NCBI GenBank assembly: GCA_023622055.1 | Contig: JAMNZY010000091.1 | Location: forward strand, 1-33,184 | Direction: 5' to 3' | Origin: Bacillota bacterium | GTDB lineage: Bacteria; Bacillota; Thermosediminibacteria; Thermosediminibacterales; Tepidanaerobacteraceae | DNA: 33,184 nt | The notes under the pieces: generated by a model | The model's database searches: none | What the model was told of the DNA's origin: nothing | The model's input: only the letters and a program-made list of their open reading frames with translations | Translations under genes and position numbers: made by a program | Part shown: positions 1 to 8,291 of the stretch, piece after piece | Position numbering within the stretch: position 1 is the stretch's first letter | How the letters are laid out: every line of letters begins with the position of its first letter

Positions 1-1
1 T

Positions 2-1276
2 GTTAAATGTGCTACTCCAGAGGGAAATGAAGAGTTTTTGGCAGGTAAGTTTGTTCGGAAAGACTCGGATATCGAAAAAATCAAAGAAGCAGTGGCAAAA
101 GCCGTAGAATTGGCTGTCGGGTCACCAGATAACATAATTAAGCCTGGCCAAAAGGTTCTGATTAAGCCCAACTTGGCATTTCAGGCGCCACCGGAAAGCT
201 TTGCAGTAGTTGACCCTCGGGTTGTTGAGGCCGTAGTAGCATATTTCAAAGAGAACTCCAAAGCAGGGGAAATATGGGTAGGGGATAACCCATCCCTGGG
301 TCTTCATGTAGGTCGGGCCAAACCAGCCTTTGCCGCATCCGGCATGGAAGAAGCTGCACTAAGGGGTGGAGCAGACAAAGTAATATACTTTGATGAAACA
401 GCAACAATAGAAGTAGAAATTCCAGAAGCCAAAGTCTTCAAAAAAGCTGCTATCTTCAAGCCGGTGCTGGACGCTGACGTAATCATCAACCTGCCAAAGA
501 TGAAAGTCCACCTGGCCGGCACTGTAACACTTGCTCTCAAAAACTGGAACGGATTAATACCAAATGTCCACCCAAGCGATCAGCAGCAAGGAGCTCACCG
601 CATAGACTTAGGTCAAAAGTTTGCTGACTTATATCGGGCTGTAAAAGCTGATTTGACAATAATTGACGGTATCATCGGCATGGAAGGACAAGGACCTCAT
701 GCAGGCACTCCAGTTGAGATGAACCTGATTATTGCAGGTAACGACATGGTGGCCACCGATGCAGTGACATCTTATATTATGGGCTTTGACCCCATAGAAA
801 TACCGGCAGTACGCTGTGCCGCCACAGAAGGCCTCGGAGTAATTGATCTTGATGAAATAGAAGTGCTAGGAGAGACTCCTGACTCTGTCAGAAGGATTTT
901 CAAGCGACCCAATAATGATCCAGTAGGCATGTACAGAGGCTTTACAGTCTATGTGCAGCAGACCTGCCCTGGTTGCTATGTCAATGTAAGAGGCGCACTG
1001 GATTCCTTTGCAGGCACCGGCATAAGCATGGAAGAATTTATAGAAGAAAAAGGCGAAGTAGTGGTTGTGGCAGGAGGCGTGCCAGACTTTGATCCGGAAT
1101 TTGCCAGAGGTAAGCATCTGTTTGTCTGCGGAGATTGCTGGGAGTACTTCCCATCTGCTGACAATGTCCGCAAAGCCGCTGAAATAGCAAAAGATGTCAC
1201 TTACTACCCTGGCTGTGCACCAGTGTATATCTTCTCACAACTCAATAAAGATTTGCAAAAGCTTGCTGAGAGCTAA
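2..1276 (+). CDS. DUF362 domain-containing protein, 5'-partial
   Basis: The protein resembles the DUF362 family, whose members are poorly characterised and often linked to iron-sulfur or redox functions. Family-like segments include IIKPNLAF-type, INLPKMKVH and LALKNWNG near the middle, and a DMVATDAVTSYIMG stretch. The ORF track starts it at a TTG at 38, but the frame stays open to the left edge (VKCATPEGNEEF precedes it) and no good ribosome site precedes that TTG. The true start is therefore probably outside the window. The C-terminal quarter carries cysteines in CPGC, CGDC and PGC settings, which could bind a metal or Fe-S cluster; that is inference. No signal peptide or membrane segment is visible in the part present. 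A terminator hairpin follows, so this is the last gene of its transcript. The physiological substrate is unknown. Confidence 0.8.
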   Translation, partial: VKCATPEGNEEFLAGKFVRKDSDIEKIKEAVAKAVELAVGSPDNIIKPGQKVLIKPNLAFQAPPESFAVVDPRVVEAVVAYFKENSKAGEIWVGDNPSLGLHVGRAKPAFAASGMEEAALRGGADKVIYFDETATIEVEIPEAKVFKKAAIFKPVLDADVIINLPKMKVHLAGTVTLALKNWNGLIPNVHPSDQQQGAHRIDLGQKFADLYRAVKADLTIIDGIIGMEGQGPHAGTPVEMNLIIAGNDMVATDAVTSYIMGFDPIEIPAVRCAATEGLGVIDLDEIEVLGETPDSVRRIFKRPNNDPVGMYRGFTVYVQQTCPGCYVNVRGALDSFAGTGISMEEFIEEKGEVVVVAGGVPDFDPEFARGKHLFVCGDCWEYFPSADNVRKAAEIAKDVTYYPGCAPVYIFSQLNKDLQKLAES

Positions 1277-1291
1277 GAAATCTGCAAAGTC

Positions 1292-1330
1292 AAAGACGGT
1301 GGTATTCGTATCACCGTCTTTATAATTTTT
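1292..1330 (+). terminator. intrinsic terminator after the DUF362 gene
   Basis: AAAGACGGTG pairs with CACCGTCTTT (10 bp, about 10-base loop) and is followed by an AT-rich tract containing TTTTT. It lies 15 bases after the stop codon. Confidence 0.8.
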
Positions 1331-1450
1331 ATGGTGTAAGTTTTTGACTACTTGAAAACCTAGTTAGAGTTCTTTGATTTAATGATACCCTGTGTTATTA
1401 TATAAGAAGTGAATATTCTATAAGCTTTAGTTGTAATGGTGGTGAATTTT

Positions 1451-2215
1451 TTGAAAAACATAAGTGAAAAACAAATAGAAGCTCGCGTAAAAGATATTTT
1501 TACCATAGCCCGAAAAAACAGGGAAAAAAAGGCGTCTAATTTTTTAGACCCTGGACAGCAGCAGATAGCCCAGGATGTGGCCAAAAGTTTTCCCGGAGTG
1601 GAATTGTGTTTTGAAGGGGGTTATGAAGAAGCGGAGCGAAAGATTTTAGTGGCCTATCCGGAGGACTTAAGGGAAGAGCCTTTTAAGCTGCCATTGGGAG
1701 CCCTTAGGATAACAACTAAAGATCCGGATGAATATCTGGGTCATCGAGACTATCTCGGGGCAATTTTAGGCCTTGGAATCAGCAGAGAGAAAATAGGGGA
1801 TATATTAGTGGGCAAGGCCAGTGCTGATATAATTGTCAAAGAAGAGATAATGGAATACATAGGCCTAAATCTTATAAAAGTAGGAAATGTGCCGGTAAGT
1901 GTAGAGGAGATATCTTTAAAAGAACTACTGCAACCAGAAAGGCCCTATAAGGAACTTAAGAGTACTGTAGCCTCCCTTAGACTTGATGCAGTGGCAGGGC
2001 TGGCCTTTGGAATTTCCCGCTCAAAAATGGCACCCTTTATCAAAGGGGAAAATGTCAGGTTAAATTTCAGAGTGGTAAAGGATCCAGCCACCCCAGTCAA
2101 AGAAGGAGATGTGATTTCTGCAAATCGTCTGGGCAGAGCAAAGATAGTAGAGGTGGGAGGTCAAAGCAAAAAAGGCAGGACTTATGTAAAAGTGCACAGA
2201 TATGTATCAAGATAG
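1451..2215 (+). CDS. ylmH: YlmH-family S4-domain RNA-binding protein
   Basis: This is about 254 residues, the usual YlmH length. The N-terminal two thirds hold the YlmH-specific RNA-binding region (LPLGALRI and LGHRDYLGAILGLGI). The C-terminus is an S4 domain with the pattern LRLDAVAGLAFGISRSK. In Bacillus subtilis YlmH has been linked to ribosome-associated quality control on the 50S subunit and to the cell-division gene cluster. The ORF track starts at ATG 1436, which has no ribosome site. The TTG at 1451 has GGTGGTG six bases upstream and is the better start. The gene stands alone here, not between sepF/ylmG and divIVA where it commonly lies. A weak promoter-like TTGATT-16-TATTAT sits at 1374-1401. 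Confidence 0.88.
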   Translation: MKNISEKQIEARVKDIFTIARKNREKKASNFLDPGQQQIAQDVAKSFPGVELCFEGGYEEAERKILVAYPEDLREEPFKLPLGALRITTKDPDEYLGHRDYLGAILGLGISREKIGDILVGKASADIIVKEEIMEYIGLNLIKVGNVPVSVEEISLKELLQPERPYKELKSTVASLRLDAVAGLAFGISRSKMAPFIKGENVRLNFRVVKDPATPVKEGDVISANRLGRAKIVEVGGQSKKGRTYVKVHRYVSR

Positions 2216-2270
2216 CCTAATGGAACCTTTAGGGGTTTTCTTCCGTCTATAAAAGTGAGGAGGAGATAAA

Positions 2271-2774
2271 ATGAAAAGACTACCTATAATCATTTTTTGC
2301 CTGATTCTTATAGCCCTATTGTCTGTAGGATGCTTTTCAAAGGCAGCTGATGAAATATCAAATGAAGCCACTGAAACTACGGGGGCAAGTCCCAAGGAGT
2401 CTCAGGAAAACCCTGAAAATAGCGGTACAAATGAAAATCAAGAACCGCAAGTTGAAAATCAAGACACACCTGCTGTTTTAGAGGCCAATATTATAGTTGA
2501 TGAGCCTAAGGAAGGTCAGGTGATAAAATCGGGGGGTAAAGTTATCATAAAGGGAAAAACCCGGCTACAGGAGTTTGATATAGAAGTAGAAGACGGCCAC
2601 GAAATATTAGGGACTGCCCATATAAGTGTACAAAAATCCCAAGAGCTGGAGGAATTTGAGGCTACAATAGAGATAGGAGAGCACACAAGCCCATCAGGCA
2701 TGATTATATTTGTTACAGAGGACCAGGACGGCAAAAGGCAGGAACAGCTGCTGCTCCCCGTAAAATTTGAATAA
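2271..2774 (+). CDS. Gmad2-domain lipoprotein
   Basis: This is a 167-residue predicted exported lipoprotein. Residues 1-21 form a signal peptide ending in the lipobox LSVGC, with Cys21 as the lipidation site. Residues 22-75 are a low-complexity linker rich in Glu, Asn, Gln and Pro, as in surface lipoproteins that need a spacer. Residues from about 78 to the end resemble a Gmad2 immunoglobulin-like domain (IIVDEPKEGQVI... GKVIIKGKT), a fold found in spore-germination and surface proteins. A strong ribosome site GAGGAGG precedes the ATG. It faces ppaC convergently across a two-level hairpin. I infer an extracytoplasmic, possibly wall- or spore-associated role; no catalytic motif is visible. Confidence 0.75.
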   Translation: MKRLPIIIFCLILIALLSVGCFSKAADEISNEATETTGASPKESQENPENSGTNENQEPQVENQDTPAVLEANIIVDEPKEGQVIKSGGKVIIKGKTRLQEFDIEVEDGHEILGTAHISVQKSQELEEFEATIEIGEHTSPSGMIIFVTEDQDGKRQEQLLLPVKFE

Positions 2775-2787
2775 TTAATGGAGAGGT

Positions 2788-2870
2788 AAAAAGCTTCCAA
2801 GAAATTTTATTAAATATGCTCCCCATTGTGTATGCTGGGGAGCACATTATACCTAGGAAGCTTTTTTGTA
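2788..2870. terminator. bidirectional two-level hairpin terminator
   Basis: An outer stem AAAAAGCTTCC (2788-2798) pairs with GGAAGCTTTTT (2856-2866). An inner stem TGCTCCCC (2817-2824) pairs with GGGGAGCA (2837-2844). Both strands end in a T run, so it can serve the lipoprotein gene (+) and ppaC (-). Confidence 0.8.
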
Positions 2871-2907
2871 TGCTTTTTTTTGCTATTGGACACGGCTCTT
2901 AAACTAT

Positions 2908-4527
2908 CTAGTGGGAGGATATGGCAGTTATGAGTTTTGGGACCACTTGTTTTTTCCGGGATACTACATATGGCAGGTAAAAGCTCTCCCCGGTAATTTC
3001 TACGTCAAAGGCCCGAGAGAGGAGTTCTTTGTGGCCGCCTACGTAGAGCATTTCCGAGCCTTCATTAATTATGTCTGTCAACATCATCAGCAGCATATCG
3101 TAGCCCTTTTGATTCCTTACCTTTTCCATAAATTTCAGAAGGCCATCCTTTAGCTTTTCAAGGTCTGTATTGTATATATTGACTTGGCTTATTCCAATTT
3201 GGTAGCCGCCTACATTAAACTCTTTAAAATCCATGTAGAAAATCTCTTCTTCCGTCTTCCCTTCCAAAGATGTGCCGGCTTCAAACATGGCTTTGGCAAA
3301 CTCATCTAAATTGATACCGGCAATACTGGCCAATTCTTTGGCTGCGCTGATATCCTGAGAAGTGCAAGTAGGTGATTTAAAGATAAGGGTATCAGACAAA
3401 ATAGCGGCACACATTATGCCGGCAATGGGTGCAGAGGGAGTGATGGAGTTTTCTTTGTACAAGCTGTAAATTATGGTGCAAGTCGCTCCCACCGGCTTGT
3501 TAATGAAGATTATTGGAAAAACTGTTTCCATATTGCCTATCCTGTGGTGATCGATTACCTCCAGGATTTGAGCTTGTTCCAAACCTTCCACTGATTGACT
3601 TTTCTCATTGTGGTCTACTAAGATGACCTTTTTCCCCACAAAATCCAAAATGTGACGTCTAGTGAGCATTCCTACAGGTTTTTTATCCTTTAAGACGGGA
3701 AAGTACCTGTATTTATATTTGAGCATGGTGTCTTTTACATCATCCATAAGTTCGCGAATTCCAAAGGTAATCAAGCCTTGCTTTTTCATGACATAGGAAA
3801 TGGGTATGCTCTGATTGATTAATTTAACAGTGTTGAAGGTATCATAGGGAACTGTTATTAAACTTACATTATTTGACTTTGCCGCATTTATGACAGCATC
3901 TGTCACAGAGTGGTTTCCTGTTACAATGATGGCACTTATCTTTTTTTCGATGGCGGCCAGCTGTATGTCTTCTCGATTTCCCACAATAAGCATTGTGTCT
4001 CTTGAAATGCGCTTTTTTACATCTTCCAAGTTCATGGCGGCAACGGCTAAATCGCCAGAGAAAAAGTCTGAAGCTAGATGCAAAGCTTTGCCCTCTAAAG
4101 TCTTTATGATATTTTCCATAGGAACTACAAAATCTCTAAAATCGCCGGAGATTTCCAGGTTGGCTCTGGCTATGTCTCCCAGTGACGCTATTCCTATAAA
4201 ACGGCCCTCTTCATCTACCACTGTTACAGTCTTTATGTTGTGCTCCATCATAATATTCCAGACCTGGGAGATGGGGGTATCTTTTGTAAAACATAGAGGC
4301 TTATCAAAGGCTATGTCAGACAACTGGGTATATACATTTTCCAATAAAGTGGGCACGGGAATTTTAAAATAGTCTAGGACAAACTTTGTTTCATTATTAA
4401 TTTCACCAAGCCGTGCTGGGATGTAGTTTCCCTTGGAAAGCTGTTTTTTAAATTCTGCATATGCTATTGCTGCACAGATGGAATCTGTGTCAGGATTTTT
4501 ATGACCAAATATATATACAGTGCTCAT
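2908..4527 (-). CDS. ppaC: manganese-dependent inorganic pyrophosphatase with CBS and DRTGG regulatory domains
   Basis: This family II pyrophosphatase hydrolyses PPi to phosphate in the cytosol, pulling biosynthetic reactions forward. The DHH catalytic core is split by a regulatory insert. GHKNPDTDS (residues 8-16) is motif I. CBS1 spans about 75-125, a DRTGG-like region about 160-245 and CBS2 about 250-300. The core then resumes with LVDHNE (303-308) and the signature VIDHH (324-328). A C-terminal DHHA2 domain contains the conserved SRKKQVVP. In characterised relatives the CBS/DRTGG insert binds adenine nucleotides, AMP/ADP inhibiting and ApnA activating. Plain family II enzymes are about 310 residues; this one is 539. 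The start at 4527 has AAAGGG nine bases upstream; the ORF-track start six codons earlier would overlap that site. It is divergent from ilvA. Confidence 0.93.
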   Translation of the reverse strand: MSTVYIFGHKNPDTDSICAAIAYAEFKKQLSKGNYIPARLGEINNETKFVLDYFKIPVPTLLENVYTQLSDIAFDKPLCFTKDTPISQVWNIMMEHNIKTVTVVDEEGRFIGIASLGDIARANLEISGDFRDFVVPMENIIKTLEGKALHLASDFFSGDLAVAAMNLEDVKKRISRDTMLIVGNREDIQLAAIEKKISAIIVTGNHSVTDAVINAAKSNNVSLITVPYDTFNTVKLINQSIPISYVMKKQGLITFGIRELMDDVKDTMLKYKYRYFPVLKDKKPVGMLTRRHILDFVGKKVILVDHNEKSQSVEGLEQAQILEVIDHHRIGNMETVFPIIFINKPVGATCTIIYSLYKENSITPSAPIAGIMCAAILSDTLIFKSPTCTSQDISAAKELASIAGINLDEFAKAMFEAGTSLEGKTEEEIFYMDFKEFNVGGYQIGISQVNIYNTDLEKLKDGLLKFMEKVRNQKGYDMLLMMLTDIINEGSEMLYVGGHKELLSRAFDVEITGESFYLPYVVSRKKQVVPKLITAISSH

Positions 4528-4769
4528 GGCAAACAACCCTTTCATTAAAAATCAATGCCGAAAAATAGGGATTGTTTAGTAAATATGATAGCATCAGCTC
4601 TTAAAAAAGTCTAATAATTTTTTCAATCAGAGCAGGATTTCCCCCTTTCATAATTGAATATTCTAAGCAAACCCCAGTGAAAAATATCAAAAACTACCAG
4701 TCAATTGAAAGATTTAAATAACTTTACTTGGTTAATGATATATTAAAAAGCCAATAGAAGGTGAAATCC

Positions 4770-5978
4770 ATGGATATCAGTTTAAAAGACATTCAAGAAG
4801 CCCGAAATCGCTTGAAAAATATAGCATACAAGACCGGCCTTGTCCATAACACCACCTTTAGTGAGATGACAGGGAATTATGTGTATCTAAAGACGGAAAA
4901 CCTTCAAAAAACCGGGTCCTTTAAGGTGAGAGGGGCCTTTAACAAAATTAGCCACTTGCCTGAAGAACAAAGGCAATACGGCGTGATAGCTTCATCAGCG
5001 GGAAATCATGCTCAGGGAGTAGCTATGGCCGCTACGGCATATGGTATCAAGTCAACAATAGTCATGCCAAAGCATGCACCCCTTTCAAAAATTGCCGCAA
5101 CTAAAAACTATGGTGCGAAAGTAGTGCTCCATGGTGAAGTATTTGATGAGGCTTATGAGAAGGCAAAAGAACTTCAGGAACAAACTGGTGCAATTTTTGT
5201 TCATGCCTTTGATGACCGAGAAATAATAGCAGGTCAAGGGACCATCGGCCTTGAAATATTGGAGGATCTGCCTGATACAGACATAATCGTGGTGCCCATT
5301 GGTGGAGGAGGTTTAATATCAGGTATAGCCATAGCTGCAAAAAACATAAAACCCACAGTTAAGATTGTGGGAGTTCAAACGAAAAATTTACCCTCAATGG
5401 CAAAGGCCATTTCCCAAAATCGGATAACTAAAGTTGAAGGGCCCCCAACTATAGCTGACGGCATAGCGGTAAAATCTCCCGGGCAGCTAACTTTTAAAAT
5501 AGTGCAGCAGTATGTGGACGATATTGTTACCGTAGACGAAGATGAAATAGCAAATGCTATTTTGCTTTTACTGGAGCGGGCCAAAGTGGTATCTGAAGGA
5601 GCCGGTGCAGCTTCAGTAGCTGCTCTTTTAAATAGAATGGACAATGTCAGAGATAAAAAAATAGTGGCACTGATAAGCGGCGGAAATATTGATGTGAATA
5701 TGCTGTCGAGAATTATCGACAAAGGTCTTGTCAAAAGCGGCAGAAAGATTTTTGTCAATACACTTATACAGGACAGGCCGGGAACCCTTAGCCAATTGCT
5801 AAACTTGATGGCAGAAACCGAGGCCAATGTGCTGTCGGTAACTCACGACCGCTCTGCTTTAGATATTCCCTTGGGGTATGCAAAGGTGAAGCTAGAGCTG
5901 GAAACGGCAGATGAGGAACATGTAGAGAAAATTAAGGAGCTTTTGGCTCAAAACAACTACAGTTTTACTTTACAATAA
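4770..5978 (+). CDS. ilvA: threonine ammonia-lyase (threonine dehydratase)
   Basis: This PLP-dependent enzyme deaminates L-threonine to 2-oxobutanoate and ammonia. The PLP lysine is Lys52 in SFKVRGA, the phosphate-binding glycine loop GGGG is at about 178-181, and SSAGNHAQGVA is the substrate-binding loop. The C-terminal part, from about residue 325, looks like a single ACT-type regulatory domain (LIQDRPGTLSQLL). The length of 402 is that of the short one-ACT clostridial type, not the long E. coli biosynthetic IlvA. It may therefore act in threonine catabolism as well as isoleucine synthesis, and tdcB would be an equally defensible name. The ATG at 4770 is preferred over the GTG at 4761, because AAGGTG then sits at normal spacing. 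No isoleucine-pathway genes adjoin it. Confidence 0.9.
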   Translation: MDISLKDIQEARNRLKNIAYKTGLVHNTTFSEMTGNYVYLKTENLQKTGSFKVRGAFNKISHLPEEQRQYGVIASSAGNHAQGVAMAATAYGIKSTIVMPKHAPLSKIAATKNYGAKVVLHGEVFDEAYEKAKELQEQTGAIFVHAFDDREIIAGQGTIGLEILEDLPDTDIIVVPIGGGGLISGIAIAAKNIKPTVKIVGVQTKNLPSMAKAISQNRITKVEGPPTIADGIAVKSPGQLTFKIVQQYVDDIVTVDEDEIANAILLLLERAKVVSEGAGAASVAALLNRMDNVRDKKIVALISGGNIDVNMLSRIIDKGLVKSGRKIFVNTLIQDRPGTLSQLLNLMAETEANVLSVTHDRSALDIPLGYAKVKLELETADEEHVEKIKELLAQNNYSFTLQ

Positions 5979-5996
5979 ATAGTCTCCGTTCTTGAT

Positions 5997-6046
5997 GAGG
6001 GCTGCTGAAATGCTGCATAGTATTGTCAGTGGCCCTCCTTCTATTT
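5997..6046 (+). terminator. probable terminator after ilvA
   Basis: GAGGGC pairs with GCCCTC, and CTGA with TCAG inside after a small internal mismatch. The following tract is pyrimidine/AT-rich but not a clean T run, so termination strength is uncertain. Confidence 0.45.
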
Positions 6047-6072
6047 AAATTCTATTTTACTTAAAATAATAC

Positions 6073-6101
6073 TTCAATTATTGACGAAAGAGTAGTATAA
6101 T
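6073..6101 (+). promoter_or_regulatory. putative sigma-A promoter of the amidohydrolase operon
   Basis: TTCAAT, a 17-base spacer and TATAAT lie about 66 bases upstream of the GTG start. The -10 is perfect and the -35 is weak. Confidence 0.45.
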
Positions 6102-6166
6102 AGAAAGAAATGTGTTGCCCTGTGGTGGACATTTATAGTAAAATTTATTTTAAGGGGAGTTATAAA

Positions 6167-7480
6167 GTGGACAAGGAACAAATAAAACAACGGGTATCAA
6201 AAGCTATTGATGAGCATCGGGATGAGATTATAGAGATAGGCGAACAAATTTTTAACAATCCGGAACTTGGCTATAAAGAGCACAAGACTTCTGCTTTAGT
6301 TAAAGAAGTATTTAAAAAATTGGGGCTGTCTTATGAAGAAAACCTGGCTGTTACTGGAGTTAAGGCTTTGGCAAAAGGAAAAAGCAGCGATATAAAAGTT
6401 GCCATTATGGGAGAGCTGGATGCAGTAGTAAGTCCCATGCACCCTTGCGCCGATCCTAATACAGGAGCTGCCCATGCATGTGGTCATAATGCTCAAATTG
6501 CCAATATGTTGGGAGCTGCCATGGGCCTTATTTTAGGAGATGTTTTGGACAAGCTCCATGGCGATGTGGTATTTATGGCAGTTCCTGCAGAAGAGTATGT
6601 GGAACTGGAGTATAGGGAAAAACTTAGAAACGAAGGAAAAATTAAGTTTTTCGGTGGCAAACAAGAATTTATCAGAATTGGTGCTTTTGATGATATAGAT
6701 ATGGCTATGATGGTCCACTCTAGTGGAGGAGTAGAGGAAAGAAAAGCTTTTATATCAGGTGGTAGCACAGGATTTATCGGTAAAACCGTAAGGTATAAGG
6801 GCAAAGAGGCCCATGCAGGTGCAGAACCCCATGAAGGTATAAATGCCCTAAATGCTGCCATGTTGGGCCTAATGGCAACCCATGTGCAAAGGGAAACCTT
6901 TAGAGATGAAGACCAAATTAGGGTCCATCCCATTATCACTAAGGGTGGCGACCTGGTGAATATAGTCCCTGCTGATGTGAGAATGGAGACATATGTCAGG
7001 GGAAGGACCATAGATGCAGTAGTCAGTGCCAATGAAAAGGTCAACAGAGCTTTAAAAGCAGGGGCTTATGCGGTGGGGGCTGAAGTTGAGATAAACGAAA
7101 TTCCAGGTTATATGCCTTTAGAGCAGGACAAAATCCTAAGCCAGTTATTTGCTGATAATATCCAGGCCTTTATTGGCAAGGAAAATATTGTAGAAGGTGT
7201 TGACCTGACAGGTTCCACCGACGCAGGTGATGTAAGTCTTATCATGCCTACGCTACATCCCACAGTTGGTGGTTTTTCTGGCAATGCTCACAGCAAGGAT
7301 TTCAAAATAGCAGATCTCGAAATGGCTTACATAATCCCTGCAAAAGTAATGGCCCTTACTGTTGTAGATTTGCTCTTTGATGAAGCCAAATTGTCCAAAG
7401 AGATAAAATCAAAGTTTAAACCAAGTTTTTCCAAAGAAAGCTATCTCAAATTTTGGGATGAGCTTATAAATAAAAAATAA
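6167..7480 (+). CDS. M20 family amidohydrolase (AbgB/PM20D2-like)
   Basis: This cytosolic di-metal amidohydrolase of about 437 residues should cleave an amide bond of an N-acyl amino acid, aminobenzoyl-glutamate-like compound or dipeptide. Visible metal-site motifs are GELDAV (82-87), HACGHN (103-108), PAEE (near 138), the AHAG..PHEG dimerisation/insert motif, and STDAGDVS with a C-terminal NAHSKDF. CGHN and STDxGDVS, instead of CGHD and SEDF, point to the AbgB/PM20D2 branch over the hippuricase branch; that is from family knowledge and recall. The GTG at 6167 has AAGGGGAG seven bases upstream, so the longer ORF-track start is rejected. Two membrane-protein genes follow 13 bases later in the same operon. 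They probably import the substrate, although the substrate cannot be read from sequence. Confidence 0.85.
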   Translation: MDKEQIKQRVSKAIDEHRDEIIEIGEQIFNNPELGYKEHKTSALVKEVFKKLGLSYEENLAVTGVKALAKGKSSDIKVAIMGELDAVVSPMHPCADPNTGAAHACGHNAQIANMLGAAMGLILGDVLDKLHGDVVFMAVPAEEYVELEYREKLRNEGKIKFFGGKQEFIRIGAFDDIDMAMMVHSSGGVEERKAFISGGSTGFIGKTVRYKGKEAHAGAEPHEGINALNAAMLGLMATHVQRETFRDEDQIRVHPIITKGGDLVNIVPADVRMETYVRGRTIDAVVSANEKVNRALKAGAYAVGAEVEINEIPGYMPLEQDKILSQLFADNIQAFIGKENIVEGVDLTGSTDAGDVSLIMPTLHPTVGGFSGNAHSKDFKIADLEMAYIIPAKVMALTVVDLLFDEAKLSKEIKSKFKPSFSKESYLKFWDELINKK

Positions 7481-7493
7481 AGGGGGATAAAAA

Positions 7494-8291
7494 ATGTCGG
7501 AAGAAAAGCGGTATCTTAAGCTACACCTTATAGTACTAGTACTTGTGGTGATAGCGGAACTCATTGGAACCAAAAGTTATAAGGTGGGGCCTGGAACAAT
7601 AGTACTACTTCCAATGCTATTTGCTCTTTTACTGGGGCTATTGACAGGACCAAAATTCCTCAAAATTGTTGACATGGAAGATATGAATGCTGCAGAGGAT
7701 TTGATTACTATTTCAGTTTTGCTGTTGATGGCCAAATACGGCACCAACATTGGACCCACATTGCCTCTTATTATAAGATCAGGGCCTGCACTCATACTAC
7801 AGGAATTTGGTAATCTGGGAACAATACTCCTCGGCATGCCTTTTGCACTGTTGCTTGGTTTAAGGCGTGAGGCCATAGGAGCAACTTTTTCCATTGCCCG
7901 AGAGCCCAATATTGCTATTATTTCAGATATGTATGGTCTTGACACTCCTGAAGGAAGAGGGGTTATGGGAGTATATGTTGCCGGTACTGTTTTTGGTTCC
8001 ATATTTTTTGGCCTTTTTGCAGGCTTTGCAGCTACAACCTTGCCATTTCATCCATACGCCTTGGCCATGGCAAGTGGTGTAGGCAGTGCCAGCATGATGA
8101 GTGCTGCAGTTGGAGCTTTAGTTGAGATATTCCCAAATATGGCGGAAGAGATTACGGCACTTGGTGCTGCAAGTAATTTGGCCTCTGGTGCTGATGGTGT
8201 TTACATGTCAATTTTCATGGCTCTGCCCATGTGTGAGTGGATATACAGGAAGGTAATGGGAGACCGCGCTGAGGAGGTTACAAAGGGATGA
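7494..8291 (+). CDS. DUF3100 family multi-pass membrane protein
   Basis: This is a 265-residue integral membrane protein with roughly seven hydrophobic segments; charged residues cluster at the ends and in short loops. It matches my recollection of DUF3100, an uncharacterised family. Notable features are a Gly/Ser/Ala-rich small-residue stretch (ASGVGSASMMSAAVGA, near residue 200) in the style of the unwound core helices of elevator-type transporters, and a second one (GAASNLASGADG) close to the C-terminus. A strong ribosome site AGGGGG precedes the ATG. Its stop overlaps the next gene's start by 4 bases (ATGA). Position between an amidohydrolase and a second small membrane protein suggests one half of a heteromeric importer. 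Transport is inference. Confidence 0.72.
   Translation: MSEEKRYLKLHLIVLVLVVIAELIGTKSYKVGPGTIVLLPMLFALLLGLLTGPKFLKIVDMEDMNAAEDLITISVLLLMAKYGTNIGPTLPLIIRSGPALILQEFGNLGTILLGMPFALLLGLRREAIGATFSIAREPNIAIISDMYGLDTPEGRGVMGVYVAGTVFGSIFFGLFAGFAATTLPFHPYALAMASGVGSASMMSAAVGALVEIFPNMAEEITALGAASNLASGADGVYMSIFMALPMCEWIYRKVMGDRAEEVTKG

Noticed and set aside
2216-2245. Terminator after ylmH (CCTAA...TTAGG then GGTTTTC)
   Set aside because: Only a five-base stem and a poor T run; could be chance.
3890-4372. 160-residue plus-strand ORF opposite ppaC
   Set aside because: Antisense shadow of a well-conserved gene; composition is Ser/Met/Ile-rich as expected from reverse reading, and no ribosome site was seen.
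6493-7044. 183-residue minus-strand ORF opposite the amidohydrolase gene
   Set aside because: Shadow ORF with no recognisable domain or ribosome site; the plus-strand enzyme motifs are clear.
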